A stretch of 64,000 nucleotides of DNA from Sphingobacterium sp. CZ-UAM (GTDB lineage Bacteria > Bacteroidota > Bacteroidia > Sphingobacteriales > Sphingobacteriaceae), in the NCBI RefSeq assembly GCF_002000245.1, contig NZ_MTCM01000001.1:682001-746000 (forward strand), written 5' to 3'. The position numbers and the translations under genes were made by a program. Below the pieces are notes generated by a model. It was not told the origin of the DNA. It was given only the letters and a program-made list of their open reading frames with translations, and made no database searches. Positions 8,423 to 16,492 of this stretch are shown here, one piece after another. Numbering within the stretch: the stretch's first letter is position 1; the number at the start of each line of letters is the position of its first letter.

Positions 8423-9730
8423 ATGCAAATGAATGTAAAAATGGTAGTGCTAGCAGGTCTATGTGCTTTTACTGGGAGTAGGAGCAGCTATGGCCAGGAT
8501 CTGAGAACCATGAATAACTCCGGAAGAGTTGAAATTAAGTCGAAAGCAGATGCCGTGAAAACAATGGCTGAACAATTGGTCAAAAAGGGTTTTACCGCTG
8601 GTGATGGTTACGGTGAAGTCTGGATAAGAGACCTGAATACTTTTGTTACTGTTGCCAGTACAGTTAATGATAAGGAGTTGATAAAAAAACATTTACTTAC
8701 TTTTTTTCAGTTTCAACAACCCGATGGCGGTATTTTGGATGGTTATGTACCTGTCAAGAAAGGAGCTGTTCCGTATAATTATTATCATTCCGCGTTGGCG
8801 CCTGATTATGCAGGGCACAAGAATACTGTAGAGACGGATCAGGAGACCTCATTGATCCAAGCAGTGGCAAAGTATATCAGAAGTACTGGAGACAAAAGTA
8901 TTTTGAATAATAATATCGGTGGAGTTTCTGTACAGAAGGGGCTTGAGCGAGCAATGGATTTTCTATTGACAAAACGTTATAATGAAAAATACGGATTATT
9001 ATGGGGAGCGACAACTGTCGATTGGGGCGATGTCCAACCAGAACATGACTGGGGAGTTGTATTGGATGAGAATTCCCACCTGACAATTGATATCTATGAT
9101 AATGCAATGTTTATCATAGCCATTAATGATTTTCTAGAGGTTGCGGACCTAACAGAGGCGCAACAGAAACATTGGAAGGCCATTAAAGACAAAATTGCGA
9201 AGAATGTCCGTAAGCATCTTTGGGATAAAAAGAATGAGAAATTTATACCACATATTTATCTGAACGGTTCGCCTTTTCCGGCTTCATTTAATGAGTCTGA
9301 AATCTACTATCACGGTGGTACAGCAGTGGCCATAGAAGCGGGATTGCTCAGTAAGGCTGAAGTAAAAGTAGCCTACAGAAAGATGCAGGAGAACGTTAGA
9401 AGGGCGAATGCGGCAACTATCGGATTGACAATTTATCCCGTATATCCACAGGGATTCTTTAAAAATGGGAGTATGGGACCATATTCTTATCAGAATGGCG
9501 GTGACTGGACCTGGTTTGGTGGGCGCATGATTTCGCAGTTGATTCGCTTTGGTCTGATGGATGAAGCCCGGGAGGCGCTTGAGCCTATGTTGGACCGTGT
9601 TATTAAAAATAATGGTTTTTATGAGTGGTACACGCCTGATAACAAGCCTCAGGGTTCTGCTAGTTTCAGAGGAGAAGCCGGTGTTTTGTGGACGGCAATT
9701 ACCGATCTTGAAAAAAAAAAAGGTCAATAG
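8423..9730 (+). CDS. Secreted (alpha/alpha)6-barrel glycoside-hydrolase-like protein
   Basis: A 435-residue protein with a signal peptide ending near residue 24 (SRSSYGQD). It has repeated helix pairs of the six-hairpin glycosidase fold. Notable segments are GDGYGEVWIRDLNTFV near residue 60, PDGGILDGYVP near 102, GATTVDWGDVQPEHDWG near 197, and NNGFYEWY with GSASFRGEAGVLW near the C-terminus. The acidic residues in WIRDLN and GFYEWY are candidate catalytic groups by analogy with related folds. I cannot name a GH family or substrate. The gene follows a decayed coding region and precedes a long hairpin that may end transcription. Confidence 0.65.
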   Translation: MQMNVKMVVLAGLCAFTGSRSSYGQDLRTMNNSGRVEIKSKADAVKTMAEQLVKKGFTAGDGYGEVWIRDLNTFVTVASTVNDKELIKKHLLTFFQFQQPDGGILDGYVPVKKGAVPYNYYHSALAPDYAGHKNTVETDQETSLIQAVAKYIRSTGDKSILNNNIGGVSVQKGLERAMDFLLTKRYNEKYGLLWGATTVDWGDVQPEHDWGVVLDENSHLTIDIYDNAMFIIAINDFLEVADLTEAQQKHWKAIKDKIAKNVRKHLWDKKNEKFIPHIYLNGSPFPASFNESEIYYHGGTAVAIEAGLLSKAEVKVAYRKMQENVRRANAATIGLTIYPVYPQGFFKNGSMGPYSYQNGGDWTWFGGRMISQLIRFGLMDEAREALEPMLDRVIKNNGFYEWYTPDNKPQGSASFRGEAGVLWTAITDLEKKKGQ

Positions 9731-10116
9731 CCCAGTCGCGTTAACAGAAGAGCTGCTTCAAACAACGAATTTTGGCAATTGAGGTAATACGTTAAGCTTT
9801 GGAATGCCAGGGCAATACATGAATAAGGTTCAAGTTCTTATGGATTTGAACCTTATTCATGTATTAGCCTCCAACCTGCCCGCATATATTTTATGGATAA
9901 TGCGTCCTTTACCTAAAAAATAAAACGCTCAACGGATAAAATAGGGATAAAGTAATACAAGATTTCGTCTGCAGGTTTGCTCAGGAATAGATTGCAGAGA
10001 TTCGAATAGACGCGAAAATATAGCGAATTTAAAATGAATTCCAGCGAATTGGAATTGACCTATAAAGTTGGAGACAATAGTATTAATTTAGTACCATACA
10101 TTAGTAGTTTAACTTT
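9731..10116. other. Intergenic stretch of 386 bases
   Basis: Apart from the 20-bp inverted repeat at 9814-9865 I see no gene, RNA or further structured element here. The right end (10070-10116) presumably carries the promoter of the next gene, but no clear TAnnTTTG is visible. Confidence 0.5.
9814..9865. repeat. Perfect 20-bp inverted repeat (hairpin, possible terminator)
   Basis: Positions 9814-9833 and 9846-9865 are perfect reverse complements over 20 bp, with a 12-nt spacer that can extend the stem through G-U pairs to a TTAT loop. The stem is AT-rich and no T-run follows. It lies about 85 nt after the glycoside-hydrolase-like gene and may serve as its 3' end or as an mRNA-stabilising structure. 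Confidence 0.6.
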
Positions 10117-10773
10117 ATGAATACGCATTTATCCTATCTTAAAAAATTAACCGTTCTGGCAACAAAAACCTTATTTAAGTGTTATTTATTGGCTATTCTG
10201 TCAACAGTGTTGTATCTCATTGTTGGGTATCTGCTGCTCAGGAGCAATTCGGGCGGTTCCTTTTTTTCAACCACGGACTCCTTACAAGCCGTTGGAAAGT
10301 TTCTGTGGTTAATCGGGTTGGTTTTGTTGCCAATCTTATTATTCCTATTTAGCAATAAATATGTTTTCTCTACTGTCGCAAGCAAGGTTGTGGAAGAGCG
10401 GCAAGACGATTTAATTATTCCTGCTTTGGATAAAGTGCTACTGGTTTTTCAATCCAACCAGCCCGATCTTATTCAAAATGCTGGTGACTACACTTTTGCT
10501 AAGCTCAAGTTAATCAACGAAGTGAAAAACACAAGGATTGAAAATCCCTGGATCAAGCGTATTGTGGTGTTTGGACTGAACAAGATAAGTTTCGACAGTT
10601 TAGATCTCGACAACAATAACAACTTCTACGATATTGTAAAGTCCAAATTCATCGATGTATTGGAGATGCTTACCGAGGCAAATAATAAACCCTTTTGGAT
10701 CTGTATTGCTATTCAATGGCTGATTATCCTGTTTATTCGGTTTGCTGGTTCCGGTGCTTCATTAATTGGGTAA
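10117..10773 (+). CDS. Multi-pass membrane protein of unknown function
   Basis: This 218-residue protein has two N-terminal hydrophobic segments (about residues 17-42 and 60-85) and a C-terminal one (about 190-212), separated by a cytoplasmic or periplasmic loop of about 100 residues rich in charged residues (KVVEERQDDLIIPALDKVL). I recognise no family. It stands in front of an STM3941-like membrane protein on the same strand. The two could belong to one accessory unit, but the 130-nt gap leaves this open. Confidence 0.55.
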   Translation: MNTHLSYLKKLTVLATKTLFKCYLLAILSTVLYLIVGYLLLRSNSGGSFFSTTDSLQAVGKFLWLIGLVLLPILLFLFSNKYVFSTVASKVVEERQDDLIIPALDKVLLVFQSNQPDLIQNAGDYTFAKLKLINEVKNTRIENPWIKRIVVFGLNKISFDSLDLDNNNNFYDIVKSKFIDVLEMLTEANNKPFWICIAIQWLIILFIRFAGSGASLIG

Positions 10774-10905
10774 TAAATTGGCGATAGAGTCGATATCAGA
10801 TGGGCTGTTTTGCCTCGAATACATTAACCTTGAGGCATACAGTAGCGTTGGCGAAAAGCTCCGAAAGAGATGGCGGCCTATAAACCACTTAAAGAAAACC
10901 GATAT

Positions 10906-11415
10906 ATGAATGAGACTATTATAGAATTTGATAGCAAAAAACGACTGAAATTGTTCCTGTTTGGCATTGTATTTACCTTCGCAACGTTGACCTTTGCTTA
11001 CTACATATTCTTTGTTGCTCAAAGAATAAATATAACTTTTGGTACATTGATGCTAATGATGAGTTGCCTAGCTTGCTATGGTTTAATTTCAGGTACAAAG
11101 AGTATGTTTGATAAAGATCGGGTAGGTCTTATTTTAAATGCAGATGGAATACTTTTTAGGGGGACGCCCTTGGCGAAAGCGATTGGCTTAATAAAATGGA
11201 CTGCAGTGCAGTCTGTATCGGAGGGAGTTGCCCATCGTGCTCCATTTATCTCTTTGAAATTGCGGAACCCAGAAGGTCATATTCAAAATCTTTCGTCGCA
11301 GTTGCAACAGTTTGTTATAAGCAATGGACTAGTCGTGACAGCTGATCAATTGGCTGTTGATTTCTGTGAACTTAAAAATCTGATCATAGATTACCACCAG
11401 CAATATTGTCAATAG
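10906..11415 (+). CDS. STM3941-family membrane protein
   Basis: I chose the ATG at 10906 (MNETIIEFDSKKRLK) because the family begins with a short polar strand followed by two transmembrane helices; an ATG at 10870 would add 12 residues. Two hydrophobic segments span about residues 14-36 and 43-62. They are followed by a PH-like beta-rich cytoplasmic domain (GLILNADGILFRGTP, then LIKWTAVQSV). The function of the family is unknown. It precedes a secreted DKNYY-like gene, a frequent association from my knowledge of Bacteroidota and proteobacterial genomes. Confidence 0.65.
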   Translation: MNETIIEFDSKKRLKLFLFGIVFTFATLTFAYYIFFVAQRINITFGTLMLMMSCLACYGLISGTKSMFDKDRVGLILNADGILFRGTPLAKAIGLIKWTAVQSVSEGVAHRAPFISLKLRNPEGHIQNLSSQLQQFVISNGLVVTADQLAVDFCELKNLIIDYHQQYCQ

Positions 11416-11468
11416 TGGATAGCTTGATGAGCCAATGCTGTGGATAATTTTAATAATAGCTTTAGGAA

Positions 11469-11939
11469 ATGAAAAAAGTAATCATAGTCACGTTATTCTT
11501 ACTATTTGTCCAGGTTGGACTACGGGCAAGCGAATGCTATCATTACCATACGAAGAAAAATTATGAAATCGTCGCGATAAAAGGAATTCTATTGTTGCGG
11601 ATTAGTGTAAAAGATCCAAACGATATCAGTATTGTCTCTCAGGAAGATATTCCGATGGTAGCGGTCGGTGCCGATATCAAAATTATAAATCGAGATGCTT
11701 ACAATTTGCTTCTGGCAGACAATAATGCATACTATTTACTTGCAATCGAATTCTATGATGTTGATCATGTAAAGCCTGTGAAAATTGCAGATCGTAAAGA
11801 TGTGAAGGCTACATTTGATGCAGATCTGCTTTGCATTCAAGGAAAATGGTTTTCCTTTTCTTTTGATCCATATACAAAAAAAATAGTTAAAGGGGCATCA
11901 AGTGAGTCGAAACTGGCTGAATTCCTTTGTCGATTTTAA
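11469..11939 (+). CDS. Secreted protein, probably the N-terminal part of a frame-broken gene
   Basis: A 156-residue ORF beginning with a clear signal peptide (MKKVIIVTLFLLFVQVGLRAS). The body is beta-rich with repeated Asp/Asn turns and ends abruptly (SKLAEFLCRF). The next ORF starts with GTG 38 nt before this stop, in the +1 frame, and lacks any export signal although its sequence looks secreted. The most economical reading is a single secreted protein of about 405 residues split by an indel between 11884 and 11939. Overlapping, translationally coupled genes remain possible. Confidence 0.5.
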   Translation: MKKVIIVTLFLLFVQVGLRASECYHYHTKKNYEIVAIKGILLLRISVKDPNDISIVSQEDIPMVAVGADIKIINRDAYNLLLADNNAYYLLAIEFYDVDHVKPVKIADRKDVKATFDADLLCIQGKWFSFSFDPYTKKIVKGASSESKLAEFLCRF

Positions 11940-12684
11940 CGATGGAAATATTTGGTGCTATGTTTCTGCTGGACTGGATTTGGAGGATGGCACAACTACC
12001 TATTTCTATCCCATAAAGGCACAGTGGCTGAACAAGCAGCATCAACTTATCAATAAAGATGGTAAGATATATTATAATGGTTGGGACATGATCAACGATC
12101 AGCCAGCTATGAATGTGACAGCTGTTGCACAGTCAAAGCTACTGGAAATTACCAATGCTGGACTCTATTTTGATGGTAAGGCTTTTTATAAGGACCAAGA
12201 CGGAGCAGGAATGTTGGCACCTGTGACATGGCTCAGTAAAGACAGTAAGTTTATCCAGGGTGTTTATTCCTATCAAAAAGGAATTTCTGGATTTTTTGAC
12301 GATGGCCGACAGTTGGTGTTTTCCGACGATACAATGGCGATGAAAAGAACGATAGTACATCAATCTAGTTTAAAAGATCTAAAATTAGCCTATGCTTATG
12401 ATGGTAAATTGCTGATAGAAAATAAGGAGATTCCCAATAGCGCCGATCTAGAAAGCATGGAATTACTCGGTTCTACTGTGGACGTCATTGAAGGTTGCGA
12501 TGGGGGCAGGGGACAGATACCGGTGGTGATCGAATATAATTATTTTTTTCGGGACAAAAATCATATCTATGGTTATCATTCCGGTGACCGAGCATTAACC
12601 GTGATTGAGGCAGCTACACCCGGTGTGGTAGAGATAAATAATTATGGGCAGCTGAGGGAATTGCAGAAAAAAATAAAAAATTGA
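11902..12684 (+). CDS. DKNYY-like repeat protein, probably the C-terminal part of a frame-broken gene
   Basis: A 260-residue ORF with GTG as its only early start. It contains DKNYY-like short repeats with aromatic and Asp/Gly turns: NKDGKIYYNGWD (about residue 50), YFDGKAFYKDQDG (about 90) and FFRDKNHIYGYHSGD (about 218). Such proteins are normally exported, yet this ORF has no signal peptide and its frame is closed upstream by a TAG at 11884. Together with the preceding ORF it probably forms one gene disrupted near 11884-11939. Confidence 0.5.
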   Translation: MSRNWLNSFVDFNDGNIWCYVSAGLDLEDGTTTYFYPIKAQWLNKQHQLINKDGKIYYNGWDMINDQPAMNVTAVAQSKLLEITNAGLYFDGKAFYKDQDGAGMLAPVTWLSKDSKFIQGVYSYQKGISGFFDDGRQLVFSDDTMAMKRTIVHQSSLKDLKLAYAYDGKLLIENKEIPNSADLESMELLGSTVDVIEGCDGGRGQIPVVIEYNYFFRDKNHIYGYHSGDRALTVIEAATPGVVEINNYGQLRELQKKIKN

Positions 12685-12757
12685 TGCGCCGACAATCTTA
12701 TTACTTTCATAAAAGAAGTGGTCGTTGCTGTGTCCTAGTAAAAGTATGTTAGGAATA

Positions 12758-12792
12758 GAAATAAAAAATGTGAAGTCGGTTTAACTCCACAT
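12758..12792 (-). terminator. Likely terminator of the heme oxygenase operon
   Basis: On the minus strand ATGTGGAGT pairs imperfectly with ACTTCACAT, followed by TTTTTTATTTC. It sits 42 nt past the stop of the small membrane protein gene. Confidence 0.5.
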
Positions 12793-12833
12793 CTCTATAA
12801 CTTTTACACATTATTAAAACCTGGCTATTAATA

Positions 12834-12980
12834 CTAAATAGATATGCTACAGGACTTTGCCGCGAAGAAAAATACCGCAAGCCACACAAGTCCCTTGGCA
12901 AGGAAGAAGAGAAATGCCCCCATGCCGGCACGCTTCAACCATTTTGATTTATTGTCTTTATTATTGTCTTTTTGCTCCAT
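12834..12980 (-). CDS. Small single-pass membrane protein (48 aa)
   Basis: Translation from the ATG at 12980 gives a 48-residue protein. A charged N-terminus (MEQKDNNKDNKSKWLKRAG) precedes one hydrophobic helix (GAFLFFLAKGLVWLAVFFF) and a short tail. The WLKRAGxGxFLFFLxKGLxWL pattern resembles tiny membrane proteins seen in Bacteroidota, from memory. Their function is unknown. It starts 28 nt after the heme oxygenase stop, so it probably shares that transcript. It could anchor or assist a membrane partner of heme handling, but that is inference from position only. Confidence 0.6.
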   Translation of the reverse strand: MEQKDNNKDNKSKWLKRAGMGAFLFFLAKGLVWLAVFFFAAKSCSISI

Positions 12981-13008
12981 CTGAAGGATTAAACAATATC
13001 AGGCCTTT

Positions 13009-13572
13009 TTAGTTTGCACTTGTGATCGGCGTGAATACGTCTCCAAAGTTATAAAAAGTTTGGTTCGCAATTTCTACAGAACGATCATAAGTTGTGGAAT
13101 TTTCAGCATATTTATTTAATACAGCCGTGAAACCAGCCCACATCTCGCGGCTATTTTCACCATAACCTTCGAAGAAAGAGGTTCCCTTATTGACACCATA
13201 TTTGTTCAGCATCTGTACGATATACGGACCACCCATAATAGAACCTTCTAGCACGTATAGTGATGCGAGTGCTTCCTGTATATTGGTTACAACTGGAGCT
13301 GTTGCATCCGGAAGATTATCGAGATTACCGCCTAAGGCTTCAATATCACTTTTGATATAAGACGAGTTGCGGCGCTCTGCCAGATCAGGTAATACTTCGG
13401 CTGTAACGAAAGGTGCTACGTTATCTTCCACCGCACGGAAATAAGCATAGAACCCTTTTAATACCTCAGCATAATCTGCTTCAGAACGAATATTTTTCAA
13501 TTGACGCACGATCGTTCCTTCTACGTTTTGGTGAGCAGCGTGCGTCTGCTCTTTGATATGTTGACTTAACAT
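13009..13572 (-). CDS. Biliverdin-producing heme oxygenase
   Basis: A helical protein of 187 residues from the preferred start MLSQHIKEQTHAAHQ. The segment KEQTHAAHQNVE matches the heme oxygenase N-terminal helix that carries the proximal heme-ligand His. A Gly-rich distal helix is visible (LEGSIMGGPYIV). The family opens heme oxidatively to biliverdin, CO and Fe2+, supplying iron from imported heme. I start at 13572 rather than 13605 because a Fur-like operator occupies 13583-13605, where the longer form would be coding. The gene belongs functionally to the heme uptake island to its right and shares the same candidate operator motif. Confidence 0.88.
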   Translation of the reverse strand: MLSQHIKEQTHAAHQNVEGTIVRQLKNIRSEADYAEVLKGFYAYFRAVEDNVAPFVTAEVLPDLAERRNSSYIKSDIEALGGNLDNLPDATAPVVTNIQEALASLYVLEGSIMGGPYIVQMLNKYGVNKGTSFFEGYGENSREMWAGFTAVLNKYAENSTTYDRSVEIANQTFYNFGDVFTPITSAN

Positions 13573-13582
13573 GTTCTTCTTT

Positions 13583-13605
13583 TTATTTATAACGATTCTA
13601 TACAA
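13583..13605 (-). promoter_or_regulatory. Candidate Fur-type operator upstream of heme oxygenase
   Basis: On the minus strand this 23-bp element matches the element at 17299-17321 at 18 of 23 positions by eye. It keeps the centre AGAAT and the right arm TAAATAA, and its left arm is degenerate (TTGTATA). It lies 10 nt before the preferred start codon. Confidence 0.5.
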
Positions 13606-13674
13606 AGATTCGTATTTATTTCCAAATATCTATGCTGTTTTCTGATTTATCATCTATGAAAAACGACAGGATTT

Positions 13675-14691
13675 TTATTCTACGATTTTGATCGGATATT
13701 GATAATATGGTGATGTTAAGAAAGTAGACCAATCACCCGATAAACTAAGTGATATCCCACCACTGAGCGAAGTTGATACGTTTGTAGGAGCATCATTCGG
13801 AATCTTGACACGAATTGACTTTAGGTCTTCTGAAATAGCCAAAAATTCCAAAGGAAAAGCGTCAGGATAGCCCGATTCGTTTATAAAATTAAAAGAAACA
13901 GCGGAAAACAAAAGTTGTTTTGATAGATGTCGAACAGGGATACTGATCACATCTCCTCTTTTTACTTCCCAGGTTTTCGGATGATTGAAATAAGGATAGG
14001 GATAGGCTGTTCCTGAGGTAATATGAACTATTTTTTTACTGCTTCTGACGGGGACTAGGTATTTATTGTTTACTTGAACATAATAATCACCGGCTGGTAT
14101 GCCTGTCCCGTCATATTGGTCTGCAATAAATTGAAAGCTACTGAGCTGGTTTCGTGACGCAGCGATCAATGTGAATAATTTATTCTGATCATTTACCAGG
14201 AAAAGGCTATCACTGCCATCGGTAGCAAGATTACAGAATGGGATCGAATAGGTACCGCCCAATGCAAGCGGGAGCACTGTCTCTTCATCCACAAAGGAAG
14301 GCAGTACGGCTCCATTGGAAAGTTTAATCGTATAGACCTTGGTCGTACCATCCTGCGCTTTTACCTGATACTGAGCGCCATCATGGAGTGCAATTGCTGT
14401 TCCTGAGGCTGGGCTAATACTGGCATTCTTCGAGATGTGAATAATAGGGCTGATAGTCTCCGGAATAGGCCATTCTGTTGATCCCGGCCAGGAGACATGG
14501 ATGTTCTCCCCATTCACTATGGCTACAATCGTATCTTTACCTGCATTGTAAGGGATTTTAAAGGAAGTAATTTCGGCATAAGGAGTAGGAGCAATCTCAT
14601 ATTCTTTTTTACAGGCCGAGAAGAGTATTCCTGCCAATAGCAACAGAGCAGGAAAGGTATATATGCTGTATCTTGTTTTCATATTAATCAT
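13675..14691 (-). CDS. Lipoprotein with DUF5018-like N-terminal domain
   Basis: A 338-residue lipoprotein. The signal peptide ends in the lipobox LFSAC with Cys at about residue 26, followed by KKEYE. A domain of about 100 residues follows (AEITSFKI, then VKAQDGTTKVYTIKLSNG), matching the pattern of DUF5018/bacterial surface modules. The rest is beta-rich. Surface-exposed lipoproteins of this kind often accompany HmuY-type proteins. It is the last gene of the run that starts at the operator near 17299, so a role in heme or iron capture is plausible but not shown by any motif. Confidence 0.65.
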   Translation of the reverse strand: MINMKTRYSIYTFPALLLLAGILFSACKKEYEIAPTPYAEITSFKIPYNAGKDTIVAIVNGENIHVSWPGSTEWPIPETISPIIHISKNASISPASGTAIALHDGAQYQVKAQDGTTKVYTIKLSNGAVLPSFVDEETVLPLALGGTYSIPFCNLATDGSDSLFLVNDQNKLFTLIAASRNQLSSFQFIADQYDGTGIPAGDYYVQVNNKYLVPVRSSKKIVHITSGTAYPYPYFNHPKTWEVKRGDVISIPVRHLSKQLLFSAVSFNFINESGYPDAFPLEFLAISEDLKSIRVKIPNDAPTNVSTSLSGGISLSLSGDWSTFLTSPYYQYPIKIVE

Positions 14692-14765
14692 GACTTTCGG
14701 TAGTCGAATAAAATATTCTTAATTTAATTAATCTGACTACGATCTATTGGTTTACTTCAGGATGG

Positions 14766-15569
14766 TTAATTATTGTAAAAAATCCGTATCGGATTTTTTA
14801 AGGTCACTTCGCGGCTGTAATAACGAAGCTTAATAAAATAGTCGCCAGCAGCAGGTACTTTGTTGTATTTAATATCCCGTCCGCTTCCTGTTACGCGTCC
14901 CTCGATGTCGTTTAGATTAAGCAGCATGTAGGCTTTTTCTACCGATGGAGAAGTTGCTGATGAGATACTTTTAAATGCATATTCCTTTCCATTTTTATCG
15001 ACTAAACTTGCCTTGGCCAGTTCGAGGTCACTTTCTGGTGTAGCGATATAGGGGTATGAGCTAAGGGTATTAAGGACGTAGATGTCATTTCGGGTATACC
15101 AAAAGGTCTGATCGTAGGCGATAGGATTATTTAAATCTGTGCTGACTTCCTGTGGATTGAGCGGGATTTGATCACTTTTTATGGTTAAGGTATACGTCGC
15201 ACTACTTCCATCTGTGGCTGTCACAGGGTATTGTATGATGCGACCATTGCTGAAATAGTCCATCATATTGGTGATCAAAGTATCTGTCCCTTGCTTTAAA
15301 GTAGCCCCAGAAGCGACCTTTACTTCTGGTTCCAAGCTTGTCATATAAAGATTTGCTGGAAGAGTGACGGTGATAGTTTTATTGCTATTATCGATAGCAC
15401 CAATAATTTCCTGATTGGTATTAATAATTTTGAAGCTGCTGATTCGAGCCATTTCTTCTTTTTCATAAGGCTGAATTTCAGTTTTCGTACAGGAGGAGAT
15501 AAATAGGCTTCCTATTAAAACTCCTGAAGTTAGTATTGATCTTTGTAGAGTTAATAATTGAGTTTTCAT
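14766..15569 (-). CDS. DUF5018-type lipoprotein
   Basis: A 267-residue lipoprotein with lipobox LFISSC (Cys about residue 28). The DUF5018-like module covers roughly residues 38-130 (ARISSFKIINTNQEI, then TATDGSSATYTLTIK). It resembles the downstream 338-residue protein in domain order, and the two may be paralogues. The C-terminal half is beta-rich. It is a member of the heme island by strand and spacing. Function is unknown beyond probable surface exposure on the outer membrane. Confidence 0.65.
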   Translation of the reverse strand: MKTQLLTLQRSILTSGVLIGSLFISSCTKTEIQPYEKEEMARISSFKIINTNQEIIGAIDNSNKTITVTLPANLYMTSLEPEVKVASGATLKQGTDTLITNMMDYFSNGRIIQYPVTATDGSSATYTLTIKSDQIPLNPQEVSTDLNNPIAYDQTFWYTRNDIYVLNTLSSYPYIATPESDLELAKASLVDKNGKEYAFKSISSATSPSVEKAYMLLNLNDIEGRVTGSGRDIKYNKVPAAGDYFIKLRYYSREVTLKNPIRIFYNN

Positions 15570-15581
15570 TATTATCTGGGA

Positions 15582-15612
15582 AGTAACCGGTATCAGCGTA
15601 GCTGATACCGGA
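15582..15612. repeat. Intercistronic hairpin in the lipoprotein gene run
   Basis: CCGGTATCAG (15587-15596) pairs perfectly with CTGATACCGG (15602-15611) around a 5-nt loop. It lies just before the start of the 267-residue lipoprotein gene and after the HmuY gene at 15657. No T-run follows on the minus strand, so it is more likely a processing or attenuating structure than a full terminator. Confidence 0.5.
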
Positions 15613-15656
15613 TTTAAAATTTACAATTCTTATCAAAAAAAGAGTGTGCGAACCTA

Positions 15657-16367
15657 TTAGTTCAACTTTTTGTAGTCGAAACTCATAAAAGGGAAATTGG
15701 TTGCAGCATAAGGGGCATTAGGCACCTCATCCTTGTATACACTATTCAAACGCAATTTCCATTTTGTATTTGTCGTTTTATTGACCAGGATATACGTTCT
15801 TGGACCATAGCTGCTCATGATGTGATTGCTAATGTTATAGATATACCAACCTGCGCTTGATGGGTTTCCTGTTCCGTTGATGCTGTTAGATCCTGCGGTA
15901 CCTGTTGAAATCAATGTACCGGTAGTCGCTGCTGTCACAGCATCAAAAGCTGTATTGACGTAATAGAGGTTGTATTTTGTTGTATTTACAGTCAGGCTTG
16001 CATTGGCTGTGCCACTGAATTGAAAGTCGTAGCCAGCCGATGTGCCGCCATCGTTATTGACCAAATCATAATAATAAGTGCTCGCTGGGTTTTTCCATTG
16101 CGTTGTATCGACCAGGTCAGGTACTGTACCCTGATGGAAGTTGCGTGCACCATAAGTGCCTGTGGCAAGAGTTTTTAAATATCCTTTTGTGCCAGTAGCA
16201 GTAAAGTTTACTGTACCGCCTATGGTTGTTGAAGGTGTGGCAGCGCGTTTGCTGAATGATTGCTCTTCTACATTAGGAGCAAGTGAATTGTCTTTGCTAC
16301 AGGATGCGGTCATGCCAATCGCGGCAATACCGAAGGCAATTGATAAAGTTCTGAATTTGATTTTCAT
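15657..16367 (-). CDS. HmuY-family lipoprotein (fourth copy)
   Basis: A 236-residue lipoprotein with lipobox MTASC (Cys about residue 23). The HmuY-type body has the usual C-terminal pattern: WYIYNISNHIM, PRTYILVN, KWKLRLNSVYKD, and an aromatic C-terminal strand FMSFDYKKLN. HmuY proteins bind heme at the cell surface and pass it to a TonB receptor. It is one of four such genes in a row, all different in sequence, which suggests diversification rather than recent duplication. The heme-ligand residues cannot be assigned without an alignment. Confidence 0.75.
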   Translation of the reverse strand: MKIKFRTLSIAFGIAAIGMTASCSKDNSLAPNVEEQSFSKRAATPSTTIGGTVNFTATGTKGYLKTLATGTYGARNFHQGTVPDLVDTTQWKNPASTYYYDLVNNDGGTSAGYDFQFSGTANASLTVNTTKYNLYYVNTAFDAVTAATTGTLISTGTAGSNSINGTGNPSSAGWYIYNISNHIMSSYGPRTYILVNKTTNTKWKLRLNSVYKDEVPNAPYAATNFPFMSFDYKKLN

Positions 16368-16437
16368 TTCTTTTTCGTAATTTTGCCACTTCTACAGTGG
16401 GCTAGTTAATAAATATATGTTAATTAGTCAATTTGAT

Positions 16438-16466
16438 ACCGGATGTACCTCGACCGTATATCCGGT
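16438..16466 (+). terminator. Hairpin with a T-run on the plus strand
   Basis: ACCGGAT (16438-16444) pairs with ATCCGGT (16460-16466), followed by a run of T on the plus strand. The surrounding genes are on the minus strand, where no good T-run follows, so its direction of action is puzzling. It may limit antisense transcription or be an intercistronic structure. Confidence 0.4.
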
Positions 16467-16492
16467 TTTTTTTTGAATAAGAATTGTACGAT

